A DNA stretch of 64,000 nucleotides, from positions 930,001 to 994,000 of the forward strand of contig JADJNU010000001.1 of NCBI GenBank assembly GCA_016714165.1, in the 5' to 3' direction. The notes beneath the pieces are model-generated. The model worked only from the letters and a program-made list of their open reading frames with translations. It ran no database searches and was not told the DNA's origin. A program made the translations under genes and the position numbers. This document shows, in pieces, positions 17,297 through 26,499 of the stretch (positions are counted from its first letter, which is position 1; every line of letters starts with the position of its first letter). The DNA is from Bdellovibrionales bacterium (lineage in GTDB: Bacteria > Bdellovibrionota > Bdellovibrionia > Bdellovibrionales > UBA1609).

Positions 17297-17536
17297 TTAG
17301 AAATTCTGAGCGAAGGTCAGCCAAAAGGTCTGGGCCATGGACACGAAAAGAACCAATGTCAATAAGGACCAAGCAAAAATTTTGTACCTGCGGCCTAATC
17401 GGTACGCTCGTCGAGAAAATCCCCATCCAACCTGGGACTGATTATATCCCACTGTCTCAGAGATTGAGCTCATTAAAAAACGAGAAGACAACGAAAACAG
17501 CAACACGTAAAACAAAAGAAGGATTCCATTAACCAT
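17297..17536 (-). CDS. Small putative membrane protein
   Basis: 79 residues with two hydrophobic stretches (about 3-22 and 54-75) separated by a basic loop (RRAYRLGRRYK), which fits a two-helix inner-membrane protein with the loop in the cytoplasm. It lies on the same strand as, and 109 bases after, the gene ending at 17646, and stops just short of the restored end of the convergent gene at 17290. No family is recognised and there is no strong ribosome binding site, so it could also be a chance frame. Confidence 0.35.
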   Translation of the reverse strand: MVNGILLLFYVLLFSLSSRFLMSSISETVGYNQSQVGWGFSRRAYRLGRRYKIFAWSLLTLVLFVSMAQTFWLTFAQNF

Positions 17537-17645
17537 GCCTTACTCATCGACGCTCTTTTGAGAAAACCAAAGTCCAGTTGTAAGATCGATAAATCAGATA
17601 CGATCACTTATCCTGTCCGCCAAGCTTTTGATCTTTTTGGCGGCT

Positions 17646-18212
17646 CTATTTCTCGCCGGATTTTTCCTTTTTAATGACTTCAACTTCCGCACTTACTCTG
17701 AATTTGTGTTCTTCAACAAAACGCGAAGCTTCGGACACAAAATCAATTTTGCTGATGATTTTAACAACTTCATTTCCCACTCGATTCAGCAATTCCTCTT
17801 TGCTCTTTCCGGCCCCCTGAACAATCATATTCAGGACTTCCTTGGGGAGACGCACCTCGTTCAGATAAGTGCGTATACTCTCTTCCGTCATAAAGGCGGC
17901 CCCAATTCCCGCAGAGACCAACTTTTTGAGAGCATCTCCAAGACCGCCCGATCGCGTCTCACTCTCTTTGCTCTCTCTCTCTCCCGCATGCGCTGCACCA
18001 CTCCTGCCTTCGTGCCCAACCCCGGCCCCAGTTCGTTCTCCGTAAGCATGAGATTCGTAAAGAGAGTTCTCCTCCCCATCAAGGGAGCCGGTGTCCTTAT
18101 CTGCGATCTCATGGTCTCTCATGGCTTCATCCGCCGCGGAGGCATCGCCAGACCCCTCTTTTATTCTGTAATCTGCGCTCTCTCTTTGTTTATTTTTTGT
18201 TTTATTTGCCAT
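17646..18212 (-). CDS. Hypothetical protein with charged N-terminus and helical C-terminal domain
   Basis: About 188 residues from the ATG at 18212 (a frame opening at 18221 is 3 residues longer). The first 90 residues are charged, Gly/Glu/Ser-rich and probably disordered. Residues 95-180 (GLGDALKKLVSAGIGAAFMTEE, LPKEVLNMIVQGAGKSKEEL, VEVIKKEK) look like an amphipathic helical domain, similar in style to proteins found beside START/SRPBCC genes in deltaproteobacteria-like genomes (from memory). It overlaps the SRPBCC gene by 11 bases, so the two are co-expressed. Function unknown; a phasin-like or membrane-associated role is only a guess. Confidence 0.7.
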   Translation of the reverse strand: MANKTKNKQRESADYRIKEGSGDASAADEAMRDHEIADKDTGSLDGEENSLYESHAYGERTGAGVGHEGRSGAAHAGERESKESETRSGGLGDALKKLVSAGIGAAFMTEESIRTYLNEVRLPKEVLNMIVQGAGKSKEELLNRVGNEVVKIISKIDFVSEASRFVEEHKFRVSAEVEVIKKEKSGEK

Positions 18213-18633
18213 ATAGCTCACTCACCCGCTGTTTATATGAATTCATCATATTCGGAAGATTGACATTGACCAGCGCCTTTGCAATTGGTCCCGGAACAAA
18301 CAACTTAAACTTAGCCTCAACGCCGTAGGTCGCCCGGGTCTTTCCCGCAGCATCCTCAATTTTCCAGAAGCCGTTTGATTCCTTAAATAGATCACCTGAA
18401 TCAAAAGTCCAGCGGATCCCCTTTTTAGGATCTTCGGTGATCCATAGCCGATAGGAGAAGTTCTTGATCATATAAACATGAAACTCAACCAACTTGCGAT
18501 TCCCGTCAGTTTCGACAATCTCACACTTGGTGACCTCTGAAAGAAATTTATTATAGTTGGGATAATCCGAAATGATTGCAAAAAATTGAGACGGAGTGCA
18601 ATCAAAAATCTCTGTTGTTTCAGCGCCAGCCAT
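18202..18633 (-). CDS. SRPBCC (COQ10/START-like) lipid-binding family protein
   Basis: 143 residues with the pattern of a polyketide cyclase/COQ10-type SRPBCC domain: an opening strand (AETTEIFDCTPSQFFAIISDYPNYNKFLSEV), central strands (VEFHVYMIKNFSYRLWI) and a long C-terminal helix (NLPNMMNSYKQRVSEL). Such proteins bind a hydrophobic ligand in a deep cavity. There is no signal peptide, so it is probably cytoplasmic. It is the first gene of a pair with 17646-18212. Ligand unknown. Confidence 0.8.
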   Translation of the reverse strand: MAGAETTEIFDCTPSQFFAIISDYPNYNKFLSEVTKCEIVETDGNRKLVEFHVYMIKNFSYRLWITEDPKKGIRWTFDSGDLFKESNGFWKIEDAAGKTRATYGVEAKFKLFVPGPIAKALVNVNLPNMMNSYKQRVSELYGK

Positions 18634-18722
18634 GTGATCCCCTTTTTTCAGATTTCAAAAACAATAGCGGGATTTTAGCTCACTGACAAGCGTGGATACC
18701 GTCGTAATCAAGCGGGTTCACT

Positions 18723-19172
18723 TCACTTAAGGCATCCAGAAAGTTCTTGTTCAAGTTCCTTTAATGCAGCGACAAGCTCATCAGAATTCCTTTTCACGAT
18801 CTGAGAACTACCAGTCACATTGACCGAAGTATTGTGAATAGGAGCAAAGGATCCCTTTTGGATAAAAACATTGTTTCCTTCAAGTGGCTCCAGGTCTTGA
18901 TACCAAACGCCCATGATCTCCCCCAGGTCGGCAAGATACTTAAAAACATCTTCCCCATTTTGGGCGCTCAGATCTGTCAATTGCCTCAGTCGAGTTTGGA
19001 GTGTCGAGCAGGCATCATTTTTTTGCTCCACCTGTCTCACATTTGTCCTCAAAATGGCATGGCTTTGTAAAGCCTTTGGGACCAAAGCCGTCTCTGCCCT
19101 GTTTTCTTGGCAGGTCAACAGAGTCGCTGCCAATGCCAAAAATCGCGTCCACCTCATTTTTTTCTTGAGCAT
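18723..19172 (-). CDS. Hypothetical exported protein, 149 aa
   Basis: Signal peptide at residues 1-26 (FLALAATLLTCQENRA). The mature part is mostly helical and carries two cysteines (in DACSTLQ and near the C-terminus, SGCLK) that could form a disulfide in the periplasm. The region TRLRQLTDLSAQNGEDVFKYLADLGEIMG is amphipathic. No known family. The gene stands alone. Confidence 0.65.
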   Translation of the reverse strand: MLKKKMRWTRFLALAATLLTCQENRAETALVPKALQSHAILRTNVRQVEQKNDACSTLQTRLRQLTDLSAQNGEDVFKYLADLGEIMGVWYQDLEPLEGNNVFIQKGSFAPIHNTSVNVTGSSQIVKRNSDELVAALKELEQELSGCLK

Positions 19173-19759
19173 CCCCCTATTCCCCTTCCTTCAAAAATCC
19201 TCCTTCAGAATATGAACCTCGGGAACCAAGAGCAAGGATTTGAATGCAATTTTCATCCAAAGGCCCCGGGCGACCAGACCTTGCCACCCTCTCCCACGTG
19301 TAGCTTCATTGGCAAAAGACGCAGTGGCGCTAAGGCGCTATGAGTCAGATCACGGGCATTGGTATTTCTCTTATAAGCACGCCGTCTGGTGAAAACAAAT
19401 GGAACAGCTTTTTCTTTGTCGCTCCTTAGCCGCTCCTCAAATACGTTTTTGTAGCGTGCGCGGATAGTCCCAAAAGGAGACCTAAAATTGGCCCTTCAAA
19501 GGGAGAAGGTGACTAAATTGGGAAGGACCTTGGCTTACCGAAAAAAATGTCGCTAGCAGATGAGCCTTTGTCGATTTCTGATGGAGAACAGATTTAAAAA
19601 TTATTTTTAGCAATGGCATTACCTTTGCAGTCAATGGGCCCGTAATCCAGTTTTTCATTTTTTTCCTTTAGAACTGGAATTCTGATTCCTACTTTAGGCG
19701 ATCAAGCGAGCGGGAGATCAAATTGTGGTCAACAAACGAAAAAGCACGCGGAGAAATGA
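19173..19759. other. 587-base gap without a recognisable gene
   Basis: Short frames on both strands here have no signal peptide, family motif or convincing ribosome binding site. The last 100 bases are AT-rich and presumably hold the promoter of the GH92 gene. I see no tRNA, clear hairpin or repeat. Confidence 0.5.
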
Positions 19760-22270
19760 ATGAAGGCCGCTGATCGGAATTGGACATATTGGATCTTCCG
19801 AAGATGGAATGAGTGCCCCCGATCGGTTCTAGGAGCGCGCCTCTTGACAGTGGGCTTGGCTTTCTTTTTTTTGACGGGATTTTATGGCTGCTTAGAGGAT
19901 AATGTTGGAAGACCTCTGACAGGCGGTGAAAACGTTGGTAGTGACGATCATTTGATCGGGTACGTGGACACTCGGGCTGGTACGGGAGGATTGTTATGGG
20001 CTTCGGGCCACACGACCCCCGCTGCGATGGTGCCTTTTGGAACCGTAAAACTTGGACCAGATACAAGTACTTTTAACGAGATCACGAGTTCTTCCGGATA
20101 CCATTACGGGGACATCGAAATTCGGGGTTTTTCTCACTCTCGTTATTCTGGCACTGGCCTTAAAGAAGGCGGAAACTTTCGGATCATGCCGGTTGAAAAA
20201 GCTATTTCATTTAATGAAATCAAAAATCAAAATATGATTTTTCGGCATCAGTCAGAAATGGCAATGCCAGGGTATTACATGGTTACCTTGCAAAATAAAG
20301 ATATCAAAGTGGAACTAACTGCCACCCAACACGTGGGTGTTCATAAATATACTTTTAACAAGGCAGCCAATCCGCATCTTATTGTCGACTTGACCAGCCA
20401 CTTAAGTAAGGGCGGTAGGGTTGAAGATGTTTCTGCCGAGGTTGATATCGCTAACTTTATGGTTCGAGGAAAAGCCAAGTTGTTTGACGACGTTTCTACC
20501 CGTTATGGTGGCTTGGATGTTTATTTTGTTTTAAAATCAAAGCGACCTTTCACTCATCGATTTTTAGGATCTCAGTTTGGTGAATCGCGGGAGAGCAAAG
20601 CCACCACAACTAAAGAAAAGCTTTTTATCGATTTATCATTTTCAAATGAAAAAAATACCGTCAAAAATGGAAAGGACGCAACTGGTGATCCAGTAATGAT
20701 TTTTTTGGCGATGTCTTACGTCAGTCTTGAGGGTGCAACGGAAAATCTTCAGAAAGAAGTTCTTCTCAAGAGAGATCCCAGTTTTGGTGATTTTCGCCGA
20801 GAAGCCGAAATGAAATGGGAAGAGATTCTCGGACGAATAAAGGTAGAGGGAACAGATGAAAAGCTAAAACAAATTTTCTATTCTAATCTCTATCGTAGTT
20901 TCCTGATGCCAACAATTGTGAGCGATGAAAGTCTACAGAGTCCTACCCAAAATAAGTACTTGGGATTTGATAAAAAAATTCATGAAGCTCAGAATTTTTC
21001 TTATTACTCTGATTTTTCCCTTTGGGATACCTTTCGAACTGTGCATCCTCTGTATAATCTGATCGCTCAGAGAGAACAGATAGACATGGTTAAATCACTT
21101 GTTGCAATGGGAGAACAGAGTGGGCGTATGCCGCGTTGGTCGGGAGTGGCAGGTCACGGCGATTCGATGCTTGGGTTACCGGCCAATATCGCTATCTCTG
21201 AGTCCTATTTGAAGGGTTTGGAAATACCTCAAAATACGGCATTGAGAGCTCTTGAATTGATGACCCGTATTTCGAATCCCATTTCCTCGGTGGCGCAGCC
21301 GAGCAGGATTGAAGCCACAAACAACCAAGCGGGTGATGGAAAGGGCAGGGAGTGTTTAGCTGAATATACTGAAAAGGGTTACTGTCCATCGGATGCCAAG
21401 ACAAACTCTGTTTCTTATACTCTGGAGTATAGTTACTCTGATTATGCAATCTCACGCTTGGCCAAGGCTCTCAATAGAAATGATGTTGAGGCGTACTACG
21501 CGCAACGCAGTCAAAATTACAAAAATACATGGAATTCAATCAGATTTGCTTTTGTTCCTCGTGCCTCTTCAGGCGTATTTGAGTCCTCTTTTGATTTGGC
21601 TGACACATCCTACATGAAACGAACTAAGTCAGCCACGCATTTTGCCGAAGGAAGCGCGAATCAGTGGCGGTGGTATGTACCCTACGATCCAGAAGGACTC
21701 ATCAGCTTATTTGGGCCAGACACAAACTCACTTCCTATCGCTAGAAAGAGGTTTGCCGATGCCTTAAATGAATTCTTTTTAAATGCAGATGAGAAAAAGG
21801 GGGGAGCGTATCCGGGACCTTATTACTGGCATGGCAATGAACCAAATATTCAAGCCGCCTATCTGTTCAATGCTGCCGGTCGGCCGGATCTAACTCAAAA
21901 GTGGGCTCGCTGGATTATGGATAATAAATATTCCAGTGATTCCAAGGCACTTGATGGCGACGACGATGCGGGCACCTTATCTGCCTGGTACGTATTGAGC
22001 GCCATCGGTATTTTTCCTTTAGCCGGTACCGATCGGTATATGATTGGTTCGCCTATTTTCCCTTCAATAAGCCTTCATGTCGGGAAATCAAAACTCAACA
22101 TTCGAGTCGAAAACTTCGCACCAGATAACTTGTATGTTGAGAGTGTTTCTATCAATGGACAACCGCTCCGATTTCCTTGGTTTGAGCACTCAGCTATCGC
22201 ACAAGGGGGTGAATTGGTCTTTAGAATGAGTCATGATCCCACTCCTTGGCAAGGCGGAGAAAAATGGTGA
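19760..22270 (+). CDS. GH92 family alpha-mannosidase, putative lipoprotein
   Basis: 836 residues. A hydrophobic N-terminal segment ends in a lipobox-like GFYGC (about residue 44), after a rather long 30-residue lead, so the true start may be internal. Family motifs: VDTRAGTGG, HTTPAAMVPFGTVKLGPD and FSHSRYSGTG in the N-terminal beta domain; the catalytic (alpha/alpha)6 part with LWDTFRTVHPLYNL, HGNEPNIQAAYLFN and GDDDAGTLSAWYVLSAIG. GH92 enzymes are calcium-dependent exo-alpha-mannosidases acting outside the cytoplasm on mannose-rich glycans. The gene overlaps the next reading frame by 7 bases. The length fits the family. Confidence 0.9.
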   Translation: MKAADRNWTYWIFRRWNECPRSVLGARLLTVGLAFFFLTGFYGCLEDNVGRPLTGGENVGSDDHLIGYVDTRAGTGGLLWASGHTTPAAMVPFGTVKLGPDTSTFNEITSSSGYHYGDIEIRGFSHSRYSGTGLKEGGNFRIMPVEKAISFNEIKNQNMIFRHQSEMAMPGYYMVTLQNKDIKVELTATQHVGVHKYTFNKAANPHLIVDLTSHLSKGGRVEDVSAEVDIANFMVRGKAKLFDDVSTRYGGLDVYFVLKSKRPFTHRFLGSQFGESRESKATTTKEKLFIDLSFSNEKNTVKNGKDATGDPVMIFLAMSYVSLEGATENLQKEVLLKRDPSFGDFRREAEMKWEEILGRIKVEGTDEKLKQIFYSNLYRSFLMPTIVSDESLQSPTQNKYLGFDKKIHEAQNFSYYSDFSLWDTFRTVHPLYNLIAQREQIDMVKSLVAMGEQSGRMPRWSGVAGHGDSMLGLPANIAISESYLKGLEIPQNTALRALELMTRISNPISSVAQPSRIEATNNQAGDGKGRECLAEYTEKGYCPSDAKTNSVSYTLEYSYSDYAISRLAKALNRNDVEAYYAQRSQNYKNTWNSIRFAFVPRASSGVFESSFDLADTSYMKRTKSATHFAEGSANQWRWYVPYDPEGLISLFGPDTNSLPIARKRFADALNEFFLNADEKKGGAYPGPYYWHGNEPNIQAAYLFNAAGRPDLTQKWARWIMDNKYSSDSKALDGDDDAGTLSAWYVLSAIGIFPLAGTDRYMIGSPIFPSISLHVGKSKLNIRVENFAPDNLYVESVSINGQPLRFPWFEHSAIAQGGELVFRMSHDPTPWQGGEKW

Positions 22271-22581
22271 TGCGTAGGCTGATGATTGGTATTGATCGAA
22301 TACTTCACTACTCGGTGAAGCCTCTGGCGGTGTTGATTTCAGTCGCTGCTCTCGTCGTTGCCGCCGCAGATGACAATCCAACGTCTGAATTTCGCTATAA
22401 GGCAGTGAAAAGAAGTGCAAGGCCCTTTACCCGAATTGATTTAGGACTTGGATTTCCGAATCTTGTTTCTTTTGATTTGAGTCGCCGCGTTTCGCTTCAT
22501 TCTTGGTTAGGCATGGGAGTTGGAACTATTCCAGTCTATCTGTTTGTACCTGAATTACAAAAGCCTCCGTCACGGGTCTGA
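22264..22581 (+). CDS. Outer-membrane beta-barrel-like protein, N-terminal part (frameshifted)
   Basis: ATG at 22264, inside the end of the GH92 gene, with GGCGGAG upstream as ribosome binding site. Signal peptide-like residues 16-38, then amphipathic strands (FTRIDLGLGFPNLVSFDLSR, SWLGMGVGTIPVYLFV). The frame stops at 22581. The other frame is open through ATTACAAAAGCC and reads on as ASVTGLNEVYDMTVN into the 22596 frame. Adding one A in the AAAA run at 22559-22562 joins them into one protein of about 260 residues. Predicted outer-membrane or secreted; no family identified. Confidence 0.6.
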   Translation: MVMRRLMIGIDRILHYSVKPLAVLISVAALVVAAADDNPTSEFRYKAVKRSARPFTRIDLGLGFPNLVSFDLSRRVSLHSWLGMGVGTIPVYLFVPELQKPPSRV

Positions 22582-22595
22582 ACGAGGTTTACGAT

Positions 22596-23057
22596 ATGAC
22601 CGTTAACCCTCATGCATATGCGTTTTCGTGGAGATCATTTTATCGCGCTTACACTGAGGGAGAAAGATCATTTTTTTCTTTTAACCTTGATATTTTGTTT
22701 ATTGACGCCGGCGCCACAGCAGAGCTAACCAATCGTGATACTGGTCGTTCTGCAAACGTTGCCAAATTGGATGTGACTTTAGTGCAACCAGTGCTCACCC
22801 TTGCTCTGGGCCATCGCCTGATTGATGGCGAGAGTTTTAACTTGGAGGGAGGGTTTGGTATCAGCTTCTTGCCTCGCAGCGTGATTAGCACGCGGGTAAG
22901 GGGGAGTTTGCCGGCGCTCTTGGATGTTATGCCTGAAGCTCGCGAATCCATTTATGACGGAATGGATGATGCCAAAGCTGATTTAGCCAAGGTATTGAGT
23001 AAGAAATTTGAAAGATTCTCTATTTTGCCGGCTATTTTTATTCAGGCACATTGGTGA
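22596..23057 (+). CDS. Outer-membrane beta-barrel-like protein, C-terminal part (frameshifted)
   Basis: The first ATG in this frame is at 22596, but coding sequence very likely begins about 22560 as the continuation of 22264-22581. It contains many alternating strands (AYAFSWRSFYRAY, FFSFNLDILFIDAGA, LDVTLVQPVLTLALGHRL, FNLEGGFGISFLP) and a helical stretch (about 105-135) before a final strand ending in HW. This fits a small barrel. It is co-transcribed with the GH92 enzyme, which suggests a surface role connected with glycan use; that is inference. Confidence 0.6.
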   Translation: MTVNPHAYAFSWRSFYRAYTEGERSFFSFNLDILFIDAGATAELTNRDTGRSANVAKLDVTLVQPVLTLALGHRLIDGESFNLEGGFGISFLPRSVISTRVRGSLPALLDVMPEARESIYDGMDDAKADLAKVLSKKFERFSILPAIFIQAHW

Positions 23058-23090
23058 CGACCAAATTTGATTTTCAAGGTTCATTTCTTT

Positions 23091-23747
23091 TTAAAATACA
23101 AATGATATTTGAATTGAAACCATTGAATGAGGTTTTGCAGGAAAGGATTGTGGGCTCCACAGGATAATTTCGCCACCAAGGGCAACCGATTGGGTCCACC
23201 AATATAAATAGCCAATATTTGCCGACACAAAGCTAAAGTGGAGATCCGGCGGGGATTCAAAAAAAGCCGAGTTGTAAAGTTCCTGATCAAAATTAACCAA
23301 ATTATATCGAAGCACCATGTAGGGTTCTGAACTGCTGAAAAGGTAACTCACGATGCCTCCTGCCGAATAGGAGAGTTCACTTCCTCCCAAAGCTATCCCA
23401 AGGAGGGCAGCGAGAGATATCCCGGTGTTTTTTCCGCTATCGATAAAATTGTGCTTAGAGTTTATGGTAAAAGTGTTAAGTTCCGTTTGAATCCCTAGGT
23501 CCCAGGACGGGGTGAGGCCATAGGTCAAACGAACAACAGGGGTTTGAACTACAGAACTATTTCCAGATTCAAGATAGTTAACCAAAGTCGAGTCAATCCG
23601 ATAATGCCCTCGTCCCAAGCTTCTGGCAGTTCCACCGTTAGTTAATGGACCGATAGCGCAACTGCTGCAGCCGAAACAAACTAAAACAAACAAGAGTCGT
23701 TTAAATAGAAGACGGCTGCAAAGGGTCAGTTCCGTTGGTGTAATCAT
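23091..23747 (-). CDS. Putative outer-membrane lipoprotein with beta-barrel-like body
   Basis: 218 residues. A hydrophobic segment (about 13-27) ends in a Cys-rich lipobox-like GCSSC. The rest is made of alternating strands ending in aromatic or valine residues (VVRLTYGLTPSWDLGIQTELNTF, AGGIVSYLFSSSEPYMVLRYNLV), with a final strand SMVSIQISFVF ending in Phe, as in outer-membrane barrels. It is convergent with the preceding gene and stands alone. Family not recognised. Confidence 0.65.
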   Translation of the reverse strand: MITPTELTLCSRLLFKRLLFVLVCFGCSSCAIGPLTNGGTARSLGRGHYRIDSTLVNYLESGNSSVVQTPVVRLTYGLTPSWDLGIQTELNTFTINSKHNFIDSGKNTGISLAALLGIALGGSELSYSAGGIVSYLFSSSEPYMVLRYNLVNFDQELYNSAFFESPPDLHFSFVSANIGYLYWWTQSVALGGEIILWSPQSFPAKPHSMVSIQISFVF

Positions 23748-24195
23748 GTGAAGTTAAACCCCTCGCAGCAGTTGATAGTTTTCTCACCATCCTAACAATT
23801 CTATCCAGTTCTGTCTCCAAAACTCATAGAGGGTTTTTATCTTTGGACTTTGTTTGGTCTCGCTGACTCACATCAATCGCACCAAAAACCAACTCAAAAG
23901 GGGGCCCCTCCCTCCCACGTCACTCGGTGTCTTTTAATTCAAAGCAATGCGCAAAAAAATTAACTCCTCCGGTGACCTTTCTCGTCCCATCGTCTCAGTT
24001 CTAGACGGATCTTTTTTCCAGTCCTTTCAGGGAAAAATCTTAACTATTTGTTTTTACTCTATTTTTCATGAATCAAATTCCGCTTCTGCTTGGGCCATGG
24101 CTTGCAATATTTACAGAGCATGTCCCCAGAGGAGGGCGCAGCAAGCCTTTTGTCTGGGATAAAACGAGGAAGTGACTTGAAGAAGGAGACGGCTC
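23748..24195. other. 448-base gap without a recognisable gene
   Basis: No convincing frame on either strand. The last 20 bases carry a good ribosome binding site (GAAGGAGACGG) for the gene at 24196. A C-rich and G-rich stretch lies at about 23901-23922. I see no RNA gene or clear terminator. Confidence 0.5.
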
Positions 24196-26388
24196 ATGGG
24201 ACCGCGTGAATCGAGGAATTACGTGCGAATAGTTTTGATTCTCATTTTTGGCGTGGCCATTTTGGCTCTTCCTGCCTGTCAAAAATCGAAATTCAAGAAG
24301 GACGGGCAAACCAGAGATCGACGAATTCTGCCAGACCAGGACTCCTCCCGTCCTCCTAGCCCACCCGTTATACCCACCTCCCCTCAATCAGCCTATTACC
24401 AACATGTTCAGCAAATTGCGAGGCCGCGCCACACGACTCCAGATGACCGCGAAGATGAATACAGCGACGAGGACGAACCCAAAGAAGGATACATCCCTCC
24501 GCCACCCACTCCTGAAGTGATTCAGCAATTCACCCACCCTCATACCGTTGTCGAGGGCCGCCAAAGATTTGTCACCTACGAAGGGCAGCTCCTACAGACA
24601 TGTTCTCAACCTGGCTGCACACCTCTGCCTCCATCGCCACCTCCTCCCGTGTTGCCACCATCCCCCCCTTGCGAAGAACTAAAGCCACCTTGCGCTCCAG
24701 CTCCACCTCCAGCGCCCGCCCCTCAACCAGCTCCCCACAGACCCGAGCCAATGGAAAGAGAAGAGCTTCCGCAGTTTTCTGAACGAACAGAAGTTTTTAG
24801 CCAGCCTTCACGTCCGCCAACCAATCGAGTTGATATACTTTTTGTCGTCGATACTTCTGATTCCATTCTCCATGAGAGACTCTCAATTGTTTCCCAAATT
24901 CCCGAACTCATTAAGCAGCTCCCCGGCACCCGTGAAGGTGTCGATCAAGTGAATTATAAAATCGCGGCTCTCGCAGCCCACAGTCCAAACAGTCGCCTCT
25001 CAGGAAGGTTGTTCTCAGCTGAAGCCAAAGACCCGCTCGTTCTGGGAAACGTGGGACAGGCTCGCATGAATATCGACGAGATCACAGGAGCTCTTCAATA
25101 CAAGATGAAATCAATGCCTGGAGAAAGAGGATTTGATGCCGGAGAAATGGGCCTCTTGAGTCTCAAGCAATTTTTGGATAGCGACCAACTGCAGGAATTA
25201 AAGGCCAATGACCAATTTATGCGTGAAGATGCTGTTTTGATGGTTGTTTTTATCGCTGATGAAAACGACATCTGCCACCACTACAATAAGGAAAAGGGTG
25301 AGGCGCCTAAGTACGATGAAAAGGTCCATAAAAACGCCAAGGCAGTCGAGCTCTTTGGCATTCCAGGCTTTGACCCGGTAGAAGTCGAAGCCTACAATCG
25401 ATTTTGTGGTGACTTGGGTGTTAACCCTGAAATGACTGTCCTTGATGCGCTGAAAAGGCAGAAGAAAAGTGCAAGCTTCAGCGTCTCGGGAATTGTCTAT
25501 GTCAACGAAGCGCTTGTCCCTAACAAAAAACAAATGCAGAACGGTACCGATCGCTATTATGATGAGAACGAAATTGGGCGCGGCTACCTCGACCTGATCC
25601 AATTGGCAGGTGGATTTCCAGCTGAACTCGCCAATGGGACTTACAATGAAGCCATGAAGTCCATCGGCAAATTGACTAGCCACACGATGAGATTTCAAAC
25701 CGTATTTCGGCTGCCTCAGGATGAAAGAGTTGTAATTCAATTAGGTTCTGACGGCAAACCTTTTCCGCGAATGAAAGTTACAATTCGACGAAGTTCAGGT
25801 CAGACAGTTGAATTAGGTCAAACAGCTACTTTTTTTAATCAAGCCAACAATGAGGTCCAAGTCAACTATGATGCTCAGCCTGATGACACGATTACGATAT
25901 CCTACCAAGTTGAAGTTGATGCTCAGAGTGGAGCCAAGTCTCCTGGTGTATCTGGTGGCTCGCTCTATCCGCCCGCTGCCGGCAATGGGGCACCACCCCC
26001 ACCCTATGCTGACGGCGGCAGTCCCATCGATGGTTTTCCTGTCGAACCGCCACCGGGTAACCAATGGCCTATTGAAACTCCAAGTCCAGATGGTTCAGAC
26101 CCTGCCGGCACTGGAGGAGATCTCAGTGACGGCAACAGAGGAGAACAAAAAATTCGAGACACGGCTGACCCTGGCCCTGGTGAAGGTCCGATGGATAGTG
26201 ATTCTGCTGGAGCAGCCCCTATCGTTCGTCGTGGACCGCCGCCGCCTAAAAAGGCAGCCACTGCTAATAAGGGTGGTGGTGCCACCCCCGCGGTCCCTCC
26301 AAGACAAAAGCCGGCTGCGCCTGCGAATCCTCTTCCCAACCGCCCGGTATGGGATACTGGCGACTCGAGTCGCGGCGGGGATCTTTGA
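24196..26388 (+). CDS. Proline-rich VWA-like lipoprotein, 730 aa
   Basis: Signal peptide with lipobox LPAC (Cys at about residue 28), so probably a lipoprotein. Residues 50-200 are rich in Pro, Arg and acidic residues (PPSPPPPVLPPSPPC). Residues 205-480 resemble a von Willebrand A domain: VDILFVVDTSDSI gives the D-x-S of a MIDAS-like site (here D-T-S-D-S), and EDAVLMVVFIADENDICHH follows. Residues 480-570 look like a beta domain, and the last 160 residues are Pro/Gly-rich. A surface-exposed binding or scaffolding protein is likely; the partner is unknown. Strong ribosome binding site AAGGAG upstream. Long antisense frames over the Pro-rich tail are composition artefacts. Confidence 0.8.
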   Translation: MGPRESRNYVRIVLILIFGVAILALPACQKSKFKKDGQTRDRRILPDQDSSRPPSPPVIPTSPQSAYYQHVQQIARPRHTTPDDREDEYSDEDEPKEGYIPPPPTPEVIQQFTHPHTVVEGRQRFVTYEGQLLQTCSQPGCTPLPPSPPPPVLPPSPPCEELKPPCAPAPPPAPAPQPAPHRPEPMEREELPQFSERTEVFSQPSRPPTNRVDILFVVDTSDSILHERLSIVSQIPELIKQLPGTREGVDQVNYKIAALAAHSPNSRLSGRLFSAEAKDPLVLGNVGQARMNIDEITGALQYKMKSMPGERGFDAGEMGLLSLKQFLDSDQLQELKANDQFMREDAVLMVVFIADENDICHHYNKEKGEAPKYDEKVHKNAKAVELFGIPGFDPVEVEAYNRFCGDLGVNPEMTVLDALKRQKKSASFSVSGIVYVNEALVPNKKQMQNGTDRYYDENEIGRGYLDLIQLAGGFPAELANGTYNEAMKSIGKLTSHTMRFQTVFRLPQDERVVIQLGSDGKPFPRMKVTIRRSSGQTVELGQTATFFNQANNEVQVNYDAQPDDTITISYQVEVDAQSGAKSPGVSGGSLYPPAAGNGAPPPPYADGGSPIDGFPVEPPPGNQWPIETPSPDGSDPAGTGGDLSDGNRGEQKIRDTADPGPGEGPMDSDSAGAAPIVRRGPPPPKKAATANKGGGATPAVPPRQKPAAPANPLPNRPVWDTGDSSRGGDL

Positions 26389-26462
26389 GATTGTTCGCCA
26401 AGCCGATGATGGCTGGCGGTGACCAATGTCTGTCGCATTCCACCTCAATCCCTCCTCAGAGG

Positions 26463-26499
26463 AAGTCTACCGGAAAAACTTAAATCTACCGGTAGACTT
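26463..26499. terminator. Perfect inverted repeat between convergent genes, possible bidirectional terminator
   Basis: Arms AAGTCTACCGG (26463-26473) and CCGGTAGACTT (26489-26499) pair perfectly over 11 bases with a 15-base AT-rich loop. It lies between the convergent genes ending at 26388 and 26486 and includes the stop codon of the OmpA gene. There is no long T run on either side, so termination is only suggested. Confidence 0.4.

Noticed and set aside
17217..17426. Minus-strand 69-codon frame overlapping the small membrane protein
   Set aside because: It overlaps both the 17297-17536 frame and the better coding-like plus-strand extension ending at 17290, and shows no motif or ribosome binding site.
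23947..24162. 71-codon plus-strand frame in the gap before the VWA-like gene
   Set aside because: No signal, motif or ribosome binding site, and its composition is unlike the neighbouring genes.
26004..26438. Long antisense frames opposite the proline-rich tail of the VWA-like gene
   Set aside because: Proline-rich codons give stop-poor antisense frames; the products are Gly/Pro/Arg-rich without any family pattern.
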